In this document: positions 25,287-34,016 of the stretch, piece by piece | Numbering within the stretch: position 1 is the first letter of the stretch | Layout: each line of letters starts with the position of its first letter | Origin: Rhodocytophaga aerolata | GTDB taxonomy: Bacteria > Bacteroidota > Bacteroidia > Cytophagales > 172606-1 | Direction of reading: 5' to 3' | DNA: 64,000 bases | NCBI RefSeq assembly: GCF_030503435.1 | Contig: NZ_JAUKPO010000010.1 | Coordinates: 1 to 64,000, forward strand | Notes under the pieces: model-generated | Seen by the model: the letters and a program-made list of their open reading frames with translations, nothing else | Database searches by the model: none | What the model was told of the DNA's origin: nothing | Program-made: the position numbers and the translations under genes

Positions 25287-27731
25287 TTAAAATTCCAGAA
25301 TGAAGCCTAGCGTAGGCAGCACGGTAGCATCTTCATTATCTAAAATTAACGGAATAGCATTAGAGCCGTTGCTCTGCAAGGGCAAGCCATCCGTAGTGGC
25401 AAAACCAGTATTATCTTCGGTACGTGTGAATGTATATTGAGGCAACGCCGGTCCAACTACCAGAAATGCATTCTGTACATCCAGGTATAGGTCTAAAGTA
25501 AGTCTTTTAAAATTCCATTTCTTATCTATACGGAAGTCGAACTGGTTAAAGGCTTTGAGCCGTTCCGTATTCAGGCGGCTATAGTCCAGAATACCACTTC
25601 CTAAAGAAGCATAGTTTAGCTGGGAAGCTTGTAAGTCAAACGGAGTATAGGGGGCTCCGCCGGCAAAGCGGTACTTGGCGCCTACTTCCCATCCCCGGCC
25701 CAATTTATAGCCCAAAATAGCAGATACCAGGTGGCGGTTATCCCAGGCAGAAGGAATATACTTGGAAGCATCTAATCCGGTAAATTCACTGCGGACGAAG
25801 GTGTAAGAAAACACAGCAAATAAATTTTTCGTAAGCTTTTGCTGAAAGAAAAACTCCAGTCCATAAGCCCGTCCTTTGCCCAGGCTTGCCACTTCCTCAT
25901 TTCCAATAGCTCCGAATTCTGTACCCTGGTTTGCCAGGGAAATACCATCCCGTACAGATACCGGATAATTTCCATATTGTTTATAAAAGCCTTCCAGCGT
26001 AAAGCGGGTAGAAGTGGTAGGTAAATACTCAAGCCCGGCTACATAATGGTCTGAGAGAATGTATTTACTGTCTTTATTTACATAATTTCCGGCCGCGTCC
26101 TGATAGCCGAGAATCGTATAAATAGGCGTTTTATAGTACCGCCCAATGGATGCATTCAGTTTCCAGCGGTCAGACACGGCATAAGAAGCCGATACCCTGG
26201 GTGATAGTGTCTCAACTGGATTCAGGCCAGTGGATGTAAAAGAGTTCATATCAGACCGAATGCCAAACGAGAGGTTCAGCCGGTCTTGCAAAAAACTTCT
26301 GGATACCTGGCCAAAAACGCCAAACCGGAAAAAATCAATACCTGTATTAAAGTTTATAGCTATACCTGGCTGGATCACTTGCCCATTTTCATCGGTTATT
26401 TCTCTGCGGATTTTGCTGAACAGGTCATTAGAATATTTTACATATTGCCCTACCCCTCCGAATGAATATTTCCATCCGCCGGTAAATTTGTTTACATCTA
26501 CCCGAAGCTTATTTTCAATCTCCTGCGACCGGCTTTTTAGTAAGCGGCGGCTCTCATCTTCCTCTTGGGCATCTTCAAACCTGTCCAGGCTATTATCGAA
26601 CATATTCCGGCTCAGCGCTACATTAATAAACCCATTCCTGATCAGGTGTTTCAGGCCAAAACCCACTGTATAGTTCCATTGATTAATCAACGGATTAGAC
26701 CGGATGGCGTATTCTTTTTCAGGAGTGCTTTCTTTGGGTACCGCAAATTTAAATTCATCAATAGCGCCAATTCCGATGGCTGTCAAGGTAGTTTTATTGC
26801 TAAACTTGTGAGTTACCTTATATTGAAAATCCCAGTAATTGGGACGTATAGGCAAATCAATAACCTGAAAAAGCAATTGCAGGTATGAGCGGCGGGCAGA
26901 GGCCAGAAACGTAGTTTTTGGCCCGGCCGGACCTTCTACCGTAGCAGCCAGTTCTGTAGCACTTAAGCGTAAATTACCCTGGTAGCGGTCTGGATTCCCT
27001 TCGCGTTGTTTAAACTGAAAAACAGAAGCCAGGGCATTGTCAAACCTGGCATCAAAAGCACTGGAACTGAGGGTAACATCTTCAATAAACGATACATTCA
27101 GGATACCTTGCGGCCCCCCGGCACTGCCCTGCGTAGAGAAATGATTAATAACTGGTATTTCTATGCCATCCAGGTAATACACATTTTCATTAGGCGCACC
27201 TCCCCGGATAATAATATCATTCCGGAAACCCGAGCCGGTTCCTCCGCTTCCACCTACGCCCGGCAATGCCTGTACCACTCTGGAAATATCAAAGTTTCCT
27301 CCGGGATTACTCTTAATCTCTTCACTAGATAAGTTCTGAATAGACAAGGGAGTTTCCGGTGTTGCTACCCGAACAGATTTATTAAAAGTAACAGTAACTT
27401 CATCCAGCTGAGTTTCTTCTGGTTCTAATTCAAAATTGAGAGTGGTGGCATTACCCGACGTAATGACGATATTGAATTTTGTTAAAGGGGCATATCCGAT
27501 ATATGAGGCTTTTATATTGTAGCTTCCAGTGGGAATGTTATCTATACGGAATCTTCCCTCAGCATCGGTGGCCGAGCCAATGGGTGGATTGGTGCCTTCC
27601 AGTTGAAGCGATACGCCAATGAGTAGTTCTTGCGTATTTCTATCTCTGACGATACCTGTTAACCTGCCTTTATTTTGTGCGAGTACTAATCCGCTACATA
27701 GAAGGAGGATAATTGTAAAAAATTGTCTCAT
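25287..27731 (-). CDS. TonB-dependent receptor with CarboxypepD_reg-like domain
   Basis: The 814-residue receptor has a signal peptide (1-18, ending VLAQ), a carboxypeptidase regulatory-like beta-sandwich at about 23-110, a plug domain at about 125-240 (SVRVATPETPLSIQNLSSEE, IIIRGGAPNENVYYLDGIE) and a 22-strand-type barrel to the end. It imports a substrate across the outer membrane with TonB energy. No SusD-like gene is adjacent, so it is not a typical polysaccharide SusCD pair. The downstream barrel gene is its likely operon partner. The substrate is unknown. Confidence 0.92.
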   Translation of the reverse strand: MRQFFTIILLLCSGLVLAQNKGRLTGIVRDRNTQELLIGVSLQLEGTNPPIGSATDAEGRFRIDNIPTGSYNIKASYIGYAPLTKFNIVITSGNATTLNFELEPEETQLDEVTVTFNKSVRVATPETPLSIQNLSSEEIKSNPGGNFDISRVVQALPGVGGSGGTGSGFRNDIIIRGGAPNENVYYLDGIEIPVINHFSTQGSAGGPQGILNVSFIEDVTLSSSAFDARFDNALASVFQFKQREGNPDRYQGNLRLSATELAATVEGPAGPKTTFLASARRSYLQLLFQVIDLPIRPNYWDFQYKVTHKFSNKTTLTAIGIGAIDEFKFAVPKESTPEKEYAIRSNPLINQWNYTVGFGLKHLIRNGFINVALSRNMFDNSLDRFEDAQEEDESRRLLKSRSQEIENKLRVDVNKFTGGWKYSFGGVGQYVKYSNDLFSKIRREITDENGQVIQPGIAINFNTGIDFFRFGVFGQVSRSFLQDRLNLSFGIRSDMNSFTSTGLNPVETLSPRVSASYAVSDRWKLNASIGRYYKTPIYTILGYQDAAGNYVNKDSKYILSDHYVAGLEYLPTTSTRFTLEGFYKQYGNYPVSVRDGISLANQGTEFGAIGNEEVASLGKGRAYGLEFFFQQKLTKNLFAVFSYTFVRSEFTGLDASKYIPSAWDNRHLVSAILGYKLGRGWEVGAKYRFAGGAPYTPFDLQASQLNYASLGSGILDYSRLNTERLKAFNQFDFRIDKKWNFKRLTLDLYLDVQNAFLVVGPALPQYTFTRTEDNTGFATTDGLPLQSNGSNAIPLILDNEDATVLPTLGFILEF

Positions 27732-27824
27732 ATAGTATGTTATCGTAATATTTTTTTCAAATATTATCTAATAACAGCTAATCGTCTCAATTGTTTATAA
27801 AAAATATCTTTAGGCGCAGGGTTT

Positions 27825-28013
27825 TTACTTGTCGTTTTTTTGCCTATCCAAGGCACGTTTAATTATTTCTATCATGTATTCTTTTTCAACTGTAGTACAG
27901 CATCCAAAAAGAGCTAAACTAAATAAATCTACTCTTTGCAAATAAGAAGGATGATTTGCTGTAACAGGTGTCTTTGAACTAAATATTTCAGATTCATTGT
28001 GCTGGATAGGCAT
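27825..28013 (-). CDS. Possible small protein (62 aa)
   Basis: A 62-residue ORF with no signal peptide or recognisable domain; its end (KEYMIEIIKRALDRQKNDK) looks helical and charged. The surrounding DNA is very AT-rich and holds no other gene. It may be real or a remnant; evidence is weak. Confidence 0.3.
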   Translation of the reverse strand: MPIQHNESEIFSSKTPVTANHPSYLQRVDLFSLALFGCCTTVEKEYMIEIIKRALDRQKNDK

Positions 28014-28117
28014 AAATAGTTTGGTAAACTGTAAACAATTGACGTTTTTTTAGCTTATCTACAAAGAATAAGCGGATATATGCTTAAAATAGGTTTTCTA
28101 TAATACAAGCAATCTGC

Positions 28118-28222
28118 GAATTAGGTATATATTTTATAAATCAATTTTTATATATAATACTATATTATACTAATATATATAAAATATAACAATAAAATAC
28201 GATTTATATATAGAATTTTTTT
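28118..28222. other. Extremely AT-rich block upstream of the marR-type gene
   Basis: From 28141 to 28200 there are only five C and no G on the + strand, in a run of TATATA-like words. It lies about 65 bp before the MarR-family start codon. It may be a bent or easily melted promoter region or a site for AT-binding nucleoid proteins. No clean TTTG/TAnnTTTG pair could be fixed inside it. Confidence 0.5.
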
Positions 28223-28287
28223 GTGGTGTAGGGCAAAACTTACCTGCCTTACTTTACAGTTTAAAAACATACGAGGAAAAGCATACA

Positions 28288-28956
28288 ATGAAATATACAT
28301 TAGTGAAACAATTAATAGAACTCGCTGAGCAATACGAATCCGAAAACCCTGAAAACTCATCGCAAAATCTGGTGGATTTCACTGCCTGGTTAAATGGTCA
28401 ACTGATGCAAAAAAAGCCAGGCGATACTAAAATGGCTGGACGACTTATTACACCTTATGAAACCGTAGAGTCTGTTCTGGGAAAACTTATTACTTTCCTC
28501 TACCGCTATGCCCGTATCTACAGCAAAAAAAGCCTGGAAAATACCCCTCTGATAACGCCTGATGATTTTACTTACTTGGCTATCGTATTTAGCCGGGGTA
28601 GTATGACTAAAATGGAAGTGATTGAATCTCATATGCAGGAGAAAACAACTGGTATGGAAATACTCAAGCGTTTACTGAAAAATGGCTTAATAGAGCAATA
28701 CGATGACGAAACAGATAAGCGCAGCAAAAGATTGGTAGTAACGCAAAAAGGGCAACAAGTATTGATGGGAATTTTTCCCAGCATGGGGTATGTAGCTTCT
28801 CTGATTTCAGGAAATCTGACAACGGAAGAAAAAATGCAACTGGTTTATCTACTCAACAAACTACATCTGTTTCATCAGAATATCTATCAGGAAAGCCGCT
28901 ACCAGCATCCGGAAGACATACTAAAAGAAAGACTACCGGATAAATACAATACCTGA
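28288..28956 (+). CDS. MarR family transcriptional regulator
   Basis: The 222-residue protein has an N-terminal helical region and a MarR-type winged helix at about residues 90-170: a DDFTYLAIVFSRGSMTKMEVIESH turn, recognition helix MEILKRLLKNGLIEQYDDETDKRSKRLVVTQKG, and a wing with the D-R-S-R-like tip. Such dimers usually repress nearby or their own genes in response to small molecules. It is convergent with the ABC permease gene with 32 bp between stops, so operon control of that gene is unlikely. It is longer than the typical 150-residue MarR because of its N-terminal extension. Confidence 0.85.
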   Translation: MKYTLVKQLIELAEQYESENPENSSQNLVDFTAWLNGQLMQKKPGDTKMAGRLITPYETVESVLGKLITFLYRYARIYSKKSLENTPLITPDDFTYLAIVFSRGSMTKMEVIESHMQEKTTGMEILKRLLKNGLIEQYDDETDKRSKRLVVTQKGQQVLMGIFPSMGYVASLISGNLTTEEKMQLVYLLNKLHLFHQNIYQESRYQHPEDILKERLPDKYNT

Positions 28957-28988
28957 TAGACTTGCTATACCTAACATATTACCTACCA

Positions 28989-30230
28989 TTACTTAGAACG
29001 GATGGCAATAACCGGGTCTAGGCGGGAAGCTACAAAGGCAGGCACAATACCAGAAATGATTCCGATAATACTGGCTAAAATGAGGCCTATCAATATATTT
29101 TTGAAAGACAATATTATTTCCAGACTGCCTAGTGGGATAAATGTTAACAAGTAAACAATCAGAATGCCAACACCTCCGCCAAATAGGCACAGAAAAACAG
29201 CTTCGAATAAAAATTGAAAAAGAATAAAGTAATTTTTGGCTCCCAGCGATTTTTGAATACCAATAATATTGGTTCTTTCTTTTACAGACACAAACATAAT
29301 ATTGGCAATACCAAAGCCGCCAACTAAAATTGAGAAAATACTAATTACGCCACCTGCCACGGTTAATACCCCAAATACAGAAGTTATGGCATTTCCGGCC
29401 ATTTCAGGCCTGTTTAAGGCAAAATTATCTTCCTGAGCAGGTTTCAATCCCCGGATTGAGCGCATTAATCCGGTAATTTCAGATTCCAACTCAATTAAAC
29501 CTTCATCATTTTCCAGACCTTTTATAGCGATCACCGGCTGTGACCATTTCGTCGTATACATCTTGCTGAATACCCCATACGGTACAAAACATGTATTGTC
29601 CATATCCGGGCCACCCAGGATGCTGTTGCCTTGTTTTTCTATTACACCAACTACCGAAAAACGCAGCCCTTTAATTTTTAACGTTTTACCGATAGGGTCC
29701 TGGTTAGGGAATAAAGACTCAGCTATATTATTGCCAATAATGGTTACATCTCTTGCGGCATCGGCTTCCTGCCCGGTAAAATACCGGCCATTTACAATTT
29801 TCATTTCAGTGATGATGTTGTAATCGTAGGAAACTCCCCATACATTCCCTCCTTCCAGGCTGTTGTTTTGATTTTTCAGTGTGACCCCTCCTTTTCCATC
29901 AAATATGGCAACCCCCCGCTGCATTTCCAGATTCCGTTGCAAAAACCGGTAATCGCGGATACCAGGTACCGGCCGGTTCACGTATTTCCACCAGGGGTAA
30001 TTAGGCCCAAAAGACCAGGGAAACTTCTGCACGTAAATTACTTTATCGCCCAGGAAGGCCATGCTCTGCCGGATATTCCTCTCTAATGAATCAATAATGG
30101 TAAATACAGCAATAATGGCAAATATCCCAACCGTTACCCCTAGCAAAGACAATATTGTGCGCAGCAAATTACTTTTTAAGGCCTGCAAAGCAAATCGGAA
30201 ACTTTCAAAAATTAACTGTATATAGATCAT
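28989..30230 (-). CDS. ABC transporter permease, MacB/FtsX-like
   Basis: The 413-residue permease has one N-terminal membrane helix (LLRTILSLLGVTVGIFAIIAV), a large periplasmic MacB_PCD domain at about 50-270 and three C-terminal helices of the FtsX fold (about 285-310, 335-365, 380-400), with the typical GFGIANIMFVSVKERTNIIGIQKSLGA coupling segment. MacB-type permeases move lipoproteins, peptides or lipids outward using a separate ATPase. No ATPase gene is adjacent, so its partner is elsewhere. The family is secure. Confidence 0.9.
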   Translation of the reverse strand: MIYIQLIFESFRFALQALKSNLLRTILSLLGVTVGIFAIIAVFTIIDSLERNIRQSMAFLGDKVIYVQKFPWSFGPNYPWWKYVNRPVPGIRDYRFLQRNLEMQRGVAIFDGKGGVTLKNQNNSLEGGNVWGVSYDYNIITEMKIVNGRYFTGQEADAARDVTIIGNNIAESLFPNQDPIGKTLKIKGLRFSVVGVIEKQGNSILGGPDMDNTCFVPYGVFSKMYTTKWSQPVIAIKGLENDEGLIELESEITGLMRSIRGLKPAQEDNFALNRPEMAGNAITSVFGVLTVAGGVISIFSILVGGFGIANIMFVSVKERTNIIGIQKSLGAKNYFILFQFLFEAVFLCLFGGGVGILIVYLLTFIPLGSLEIILSFKNILIGLILASIIGIISGIVPAFVASRLDPVIAIRSK

Positions 30231-30596
30231 GATCAGATGATGGCAGTTGCTATTTTTTACCGGCTAAGCAAGAAGGCAAAACTTACCTGGTTCTTGCAAA
30301 ATTCACCAGACACAGCGGCTACCAGAAGCCGCTATAGTAGCTACTTTTTGTTTGATGAAAATAGTAAAATCATTGAGTTTTATCAATTAAACTTTGATGA
30401 ATAAGCCTCTGAAAGGTTGAACGGTAGATTAAGTAGCTAGCTATTTTGTACTGGAATGTATTTTATCCTAGAATTATTTGTTTTTATCTAAAGAATACCT
30501 ATTTTCATCTAATAAATCTGAAAGCAACCATTTTAATGTACTATTTTTACATCGTAAGAATAACGATAGTAATCTTTAGAGCTGGTTGAACAAAGA
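30231..30596. other. Intergenic region with a short GC hairpin
   Basis: About 366 bp between the permease start and the end of lutB, both on the minus strand. AGCGGCT (30314-30320) pairs with AGCCGCT (30327-30333). No gene or clear promoter was found, although the permease promoter should lie here. Confidence 0.4.
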
Positions 30597-31973
30597 TTAT
30601 TTATTACGTTTTTCTTTCCATAGCTGGTTGAAGGATCTTGGGGGTAAGACTGGCGTAACCCGCCGTCTTCCCCAGGTATCTTTAAAGAGAACCTTCAACG
30701 CTAAATTCTTAAAGCCAGCACCCGCCAAATTCATCAATCTCCTGCTTTTCATTGCTTTTGCCCACATTTTAAAGCCAACAGCTTCTGATTTATCATGTAA
30801 GCCTTCTTCTACACTTTGGCGTCTGTTCAATAATAATAAATTATGTATGTCTATGCGTACCGGACATACAGCACTGCAATTACCACATAAAGAACTAGCA
30901 TAGCTCAAATGCTTATATTCTTTCATGCCTGCTAGATGCGGTGTAATAACCGATCCGATAGGGCCACTGTAAGTAGTATCATAGGTATGCCCTCCAATAT
31001 TTTTATATACTGGACAAGCATTGAGGCAAGCCCCACAACGGATACAATTCAGTGCCTGGCGTTTATCTGGCTCATTCAGCAGGTTAGTCCGGCCGTTGTC
31101 CAATAGTATTACATACATTTCCTCAGGGCCATCCGTTTCATCTTTTTGCCTGGGTCCGGTAACCACAGAACTGTAGTTAGTTACCTGCTGCCCAGTACCA
31201 CTAGTCGCCAGCAAGGGCCAGAACAAATCTAAATCATGAATGCTGGGAATTACCTTCTCAATGCCGATAATGGCAATATGAGTTTTAGGGAAAGAAACAG
31301 TCAACCTGGCATTGCCCTCATTTTCAGTAAGGGCTATCCCCCCTACATCTGCTACAATAAAATTACCCCCGGTGATACCGATTCCGGCTTCTGTATATTT
31401 CTCCCTCAGCAAACGGCGGGCAATCATGGTAAGTTCCTGGGCATCGTCGGTGCGGGCAGTTTTGAGCTTTGTAAAAAATATTTCAGAAATATCTTTTTTG
31501 GATAGGTGCATGGCAGGCGTTACAATATGATATGGCCGCTGCCCTGCCAGCTGAACAATATATTCGCCTAAATCCGTTTCCACCGCTTCAATCCCATTCT
31601 GCTCCAAATGTTCATTTAAATGAATTTCTTCGGTTGTCATGGATTTGGATTTGACTACCATACGGGCTTTTTTCTTTTCGAAAATGGCTAGTATTTCTTT
31701 GATAGCTTCCTCTTTTGTTTCGGCCCAGATTACCTTCCCTCCTCTTTTCGTGAAATTTTCTTCGAACTGCAACAGGTATTTGTCCAGATTTTCAACACTC
31801 TGTGTTTTAATATACGATGCCCGGCTGCGGGCCAGTTCATGATCGGTGTACTGGCCTAAACCTAATTTAACAGCTGCATTGTATTTACCAATATTAAAAT
31901 TAATGGTCGTGCGGTGTTTCAAATCAAAGGCTTTGTTCTCGGCAGCGGTCTGAAAAATTTCGGCGGTTTTCAT
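30597..31973 (-). CDS. lutB: LutB-type lactate utilization iron-sulfur protein
   Basis: The 458-residue protein has the LUD domain at about 65-290 and two 4Fe-4S binding motifs, CIRCGACLNACPVY at about residue 310 and CGNCSAVCPVRI at about 360, followed by the DUF3390-like tail. LutB works with LutA and LutC to oxidise L-lactate to pyruvate. Neither partner is in the window. It begins 34 bp after the end of the M28 peptidase gene on the same strand, so the two may be co-transcribed. Relatives in Bacteroidota often sit in lutABC operons, so this isolated copy is worth noting. Confidence 0.88.
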   Translation of the reverse strand: MKTAEIFQTAAENKAFDLKHRTTINFNIGKYNAAVKLGLGQYTDHELARSRASYIKTQSVENLDKYLLQFEENFTKRGGKVIWAETKEEAIKEILAIFEKKKARMVVKSKSMTTEEIHLNEHLEQNGIEAVETDLGEYIVQLAGQRPYHIVTPAMHLSKKDISEIFFTKLKTARTDDAQELTMIARRLLREKYTEAGIGITGGNFIVADVGGIALTENEGNARLTVSFPKTHIAIIGIEKVIPSIHDLDLFWPLLATSGTGQQVTNYSSVVTGPRQKDETDGPEEMYVILLDNGRTNLLNEPDKRQALNCIRCGACLNACPVYKNIGGHTYDTTYSGPIGSVITPHLAGMKEYKHLSYASSLCGNCSAVCPVRIDIHNLLLLNRRQSVEEGLHDKSEAVGFKMWAKAMKSRRLMNLAGAGFKNLALKVLFKDTWGRRRVTPVLPPRSFNQLWKEKRNK

Positions 31974-32007
31974 ATCGTGGTTTTATAAACTGATTTACTA
32001 TGCTCTT

Positions 32008-33606
32008 TTATTGTTTATTGCTGTCTACTACAATGCGCTGTTCGCGGTTTGCCAGTTCCCAGGCAGTATGAAATACCAGCCGGGTAATTTTTTCCATTTT
32101 CTGAAAATTGATCTTTTCCACATCATCGGTAGGTCTATGGTAATCGTCATGTACCCCATTGAAGAAGAAAGCTACCGGGATACGGTTTTTGGCAAAATTA
32201 TAATGGTCTGAGCGGTAGTAGAAGCGGTTCGGGTCATTTGGGTCGTTATACGTATAATCCAGATCTAGTTTGGTATATTTCGCATTTGCCTCTTCATTGA
32301 TCTTGTGCAGCTCGCTGGAAAGCTTGTCAGCCCCAATGACATAAATATAATCCGGATTGTTTTCATGGGATTTATCTACCCTTCCAATCATATCAATATT
32401 CAGGTTCACAACCGTGTTTTGTAAAGGGAATATTGGATTTTTTGTGTAATACTCGGAGCCTAAAAGACCTTTTTCCTCAGCGGTTACCGTCATAAACAAG
32501 ATGCTTCTGCGGGGAGCAAATCCATCGTTTTTTGCTTGTGCAAATGCTTCTGCCATCTCCAGGACAGCTACTGTGCCTGAACCATCATCGTCAGCTCCAT
32601 TGTAGATCTGGCCGTCTTTTATTCCTTCATGGTCGTAGTGTGCTGTAATTACAAGGAGTTCATCTTTTTTATCGGTTCCTTCTATATAGCCCAGTACATT
32701 TTCAGTGATGACAGCTTCCTCTTTCCGCTGAGCTTGTATAGAAATAGCCCCGGCATCTACTCTGTCGGTTGTGCTTTTACCACGGCGGCTAATCCGCCGG
32801 CGCTGCCTTTCGAGTTGTCGTTCACTTACACCCAGCATTTCAGCGGCCATTGCCGGAGAAATAAACACGGTACCATCGTTGGTTGCACCATTCTCGCGGA
32901 AACCTAAGGTCGGATGAGAGAAATAGCCTTTATACTGGTTAATGGTATTATCAAGCGTTTTCTGATCTTCGGTTACAACAAATACCAGTTCGGCTCCTTT
33001 TTCTTTAGCTGTGGCTACTTTTTTGCGCCAGTTGGTTGCCCATTCCGATGCTTCGCTGGTTCCGGTTACAAGGTACTTGCCTTTTCTGCCGGCAGGTTCG
33101 CCGCTCCATACAAGTACGCCTTTGCCTTTTACATCAATCTTGCTGTAATCCGAATAATTGGGTGCATCTATTCCGTATCCGCCAAATACCACATCCATGT
33201 CTTTCTGGCCCGGATAATTCAAGCTTCCAATAATATAAAAGTCTTTCAAAAATTCACGCCGCTTCGTACCTGTTTCCACATATACTTGGCCCCAACTTCT
33301 TCTAACTAATTCAAAAGGCTGGTAAAAACTTTTAGAGTTCTCCTCTGAATTTACAACGGCTTGCAGGCCCGAATTAAAAAAATGCGTAGCAATATAGTTT
33401 GCTGCCATTTTCTGTCCTCTCTCTCCGGTATCTCTTCCTTCCAGGCTATCAGAGGCGATAATATGTAAATGTCTGGATAGGTCGTCTGCAGTAATGGTAG
33501 CAGCATACTCGGCAGACTTATCTGTAATGGTTGTGGAGGCCTGTTGCTGCCCTAATCCCTGAACGACTATTCCGGAAACCAAAAACGCACAAAGCAAATG
33601 TTTCAT
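32008..33606 (-). CDS. Secreted M28 family metallopeptidase with PA domain
   Basis: The 532-residue enzyme has a signal peptide (about 1-20, ending GLGQ), a protease-associated (PA) domain inserted at about 130-260, and an M28 zinc aminopeptidase domain from about 300. The di-zinc ligands are visible in order: HYDH, the Asp of ADDDGSG, the Glu of TAEEKGLLGS, the Asp of NIDMIGR and the His of SDHYNFA. It probably removes N-terminal residues from peptides in the periplasm or outside. It is the first gene of a possible two-gene unit with lutB and is divergent from gcvP. Confidence 0.92.
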   Translation of the reverse strand: MKHLLCAFLVSGIVVQGLGQQQASTTITDKSAEYAATITADDLSRHLHIIASDSLEGRDTGERGQKMAANYIATHFFNSGLQAVVNSEENSKSFYQPFELVRRSWGQVYVETGTKRREFLKDFYIIGSLNYPGQKDMDVVFGGYGIDAPNYSDYSKIDVKGKGVLVWSGEPAGRKGKYLVTGTSEASEWATNWRKKVATAKEKGAELVFVVTEDQKTLDNTINQYKGYFSHPTLGFRENGATNDGTVFISPAMAAEMLGVSERQLERQRRRISRRGKSTTDRVDAGAISIQAQRKEEAVITENVLGYIEGTDKKDELLVITAHYDHEGIKDGQIYNGADDDGSGTVAVLEMAEAFAQAKNDGFAPRRSILFMTVTAEEKGLLGSEYYTKNPIFPLQNTVVNLNIDMIGRVDKSHENNPDYIYVIGADKLSSELHKINEEANAKYTKLDLDYTYNDPNDPNRFYYRSDHYNFAKNRIPVAFFFNGVHDDYHRPTDDVEKINFQKMEKITRLVFHTAWELANREQRIVVDSNKQ

Positions 33607-34016
33607 GTGTATATAAATTTAATTTTTAATGGATACATAAAGCGTCCTTATTTAGTTAAACCCATCGCATATATGGTAACTGATGGCCATTTCATATATT
33701 TCCTAGAATTAATTGGTTATTATTTGTATGAAGAGCAATCTAACAATTAATGTGCAAAGCTCTGGAATAACAACGAAAGAAATAAATTTCATTCAAGTTT
33801 AGCAGGATAATTTATGCCACCAAAGACGTGCAAACCCAGGCAGAATTATCTGGCGGCTTGTAAGTATATTTTATTTTTTCCAATCGGCAGATTTTCAAAT
33901 TATCTATATTTGTACAATTAACCATATCCTCGTACACTTACTTACTTGTTCATTGAACACTAAGCACCCACATCTTGTTTTACCTTTAACATTGCTATTT
34001 CTCTCATTATTTTCAC
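33607..34016. other. Divergent intergenic region upstream of gcvP
   Basis: About 410 bp. TATATTTG at 33905-33912 matches the -7 box and would give a gcvP leader of about 100 nt; no good TTTG box lies 20 bp before it. An imperfect dyad spans 33805-33850 (GATAATTTATGCC against GGCAGAATTATC). No glycine riboswitch core is recognisable. Confidence 0.45.

Noticed and set aside
33607-34016. Glycine riboswitch upstream of gcvP
   Set aside because: No tandem aptamer core or typical GGAGA-type conserved segments could be found.
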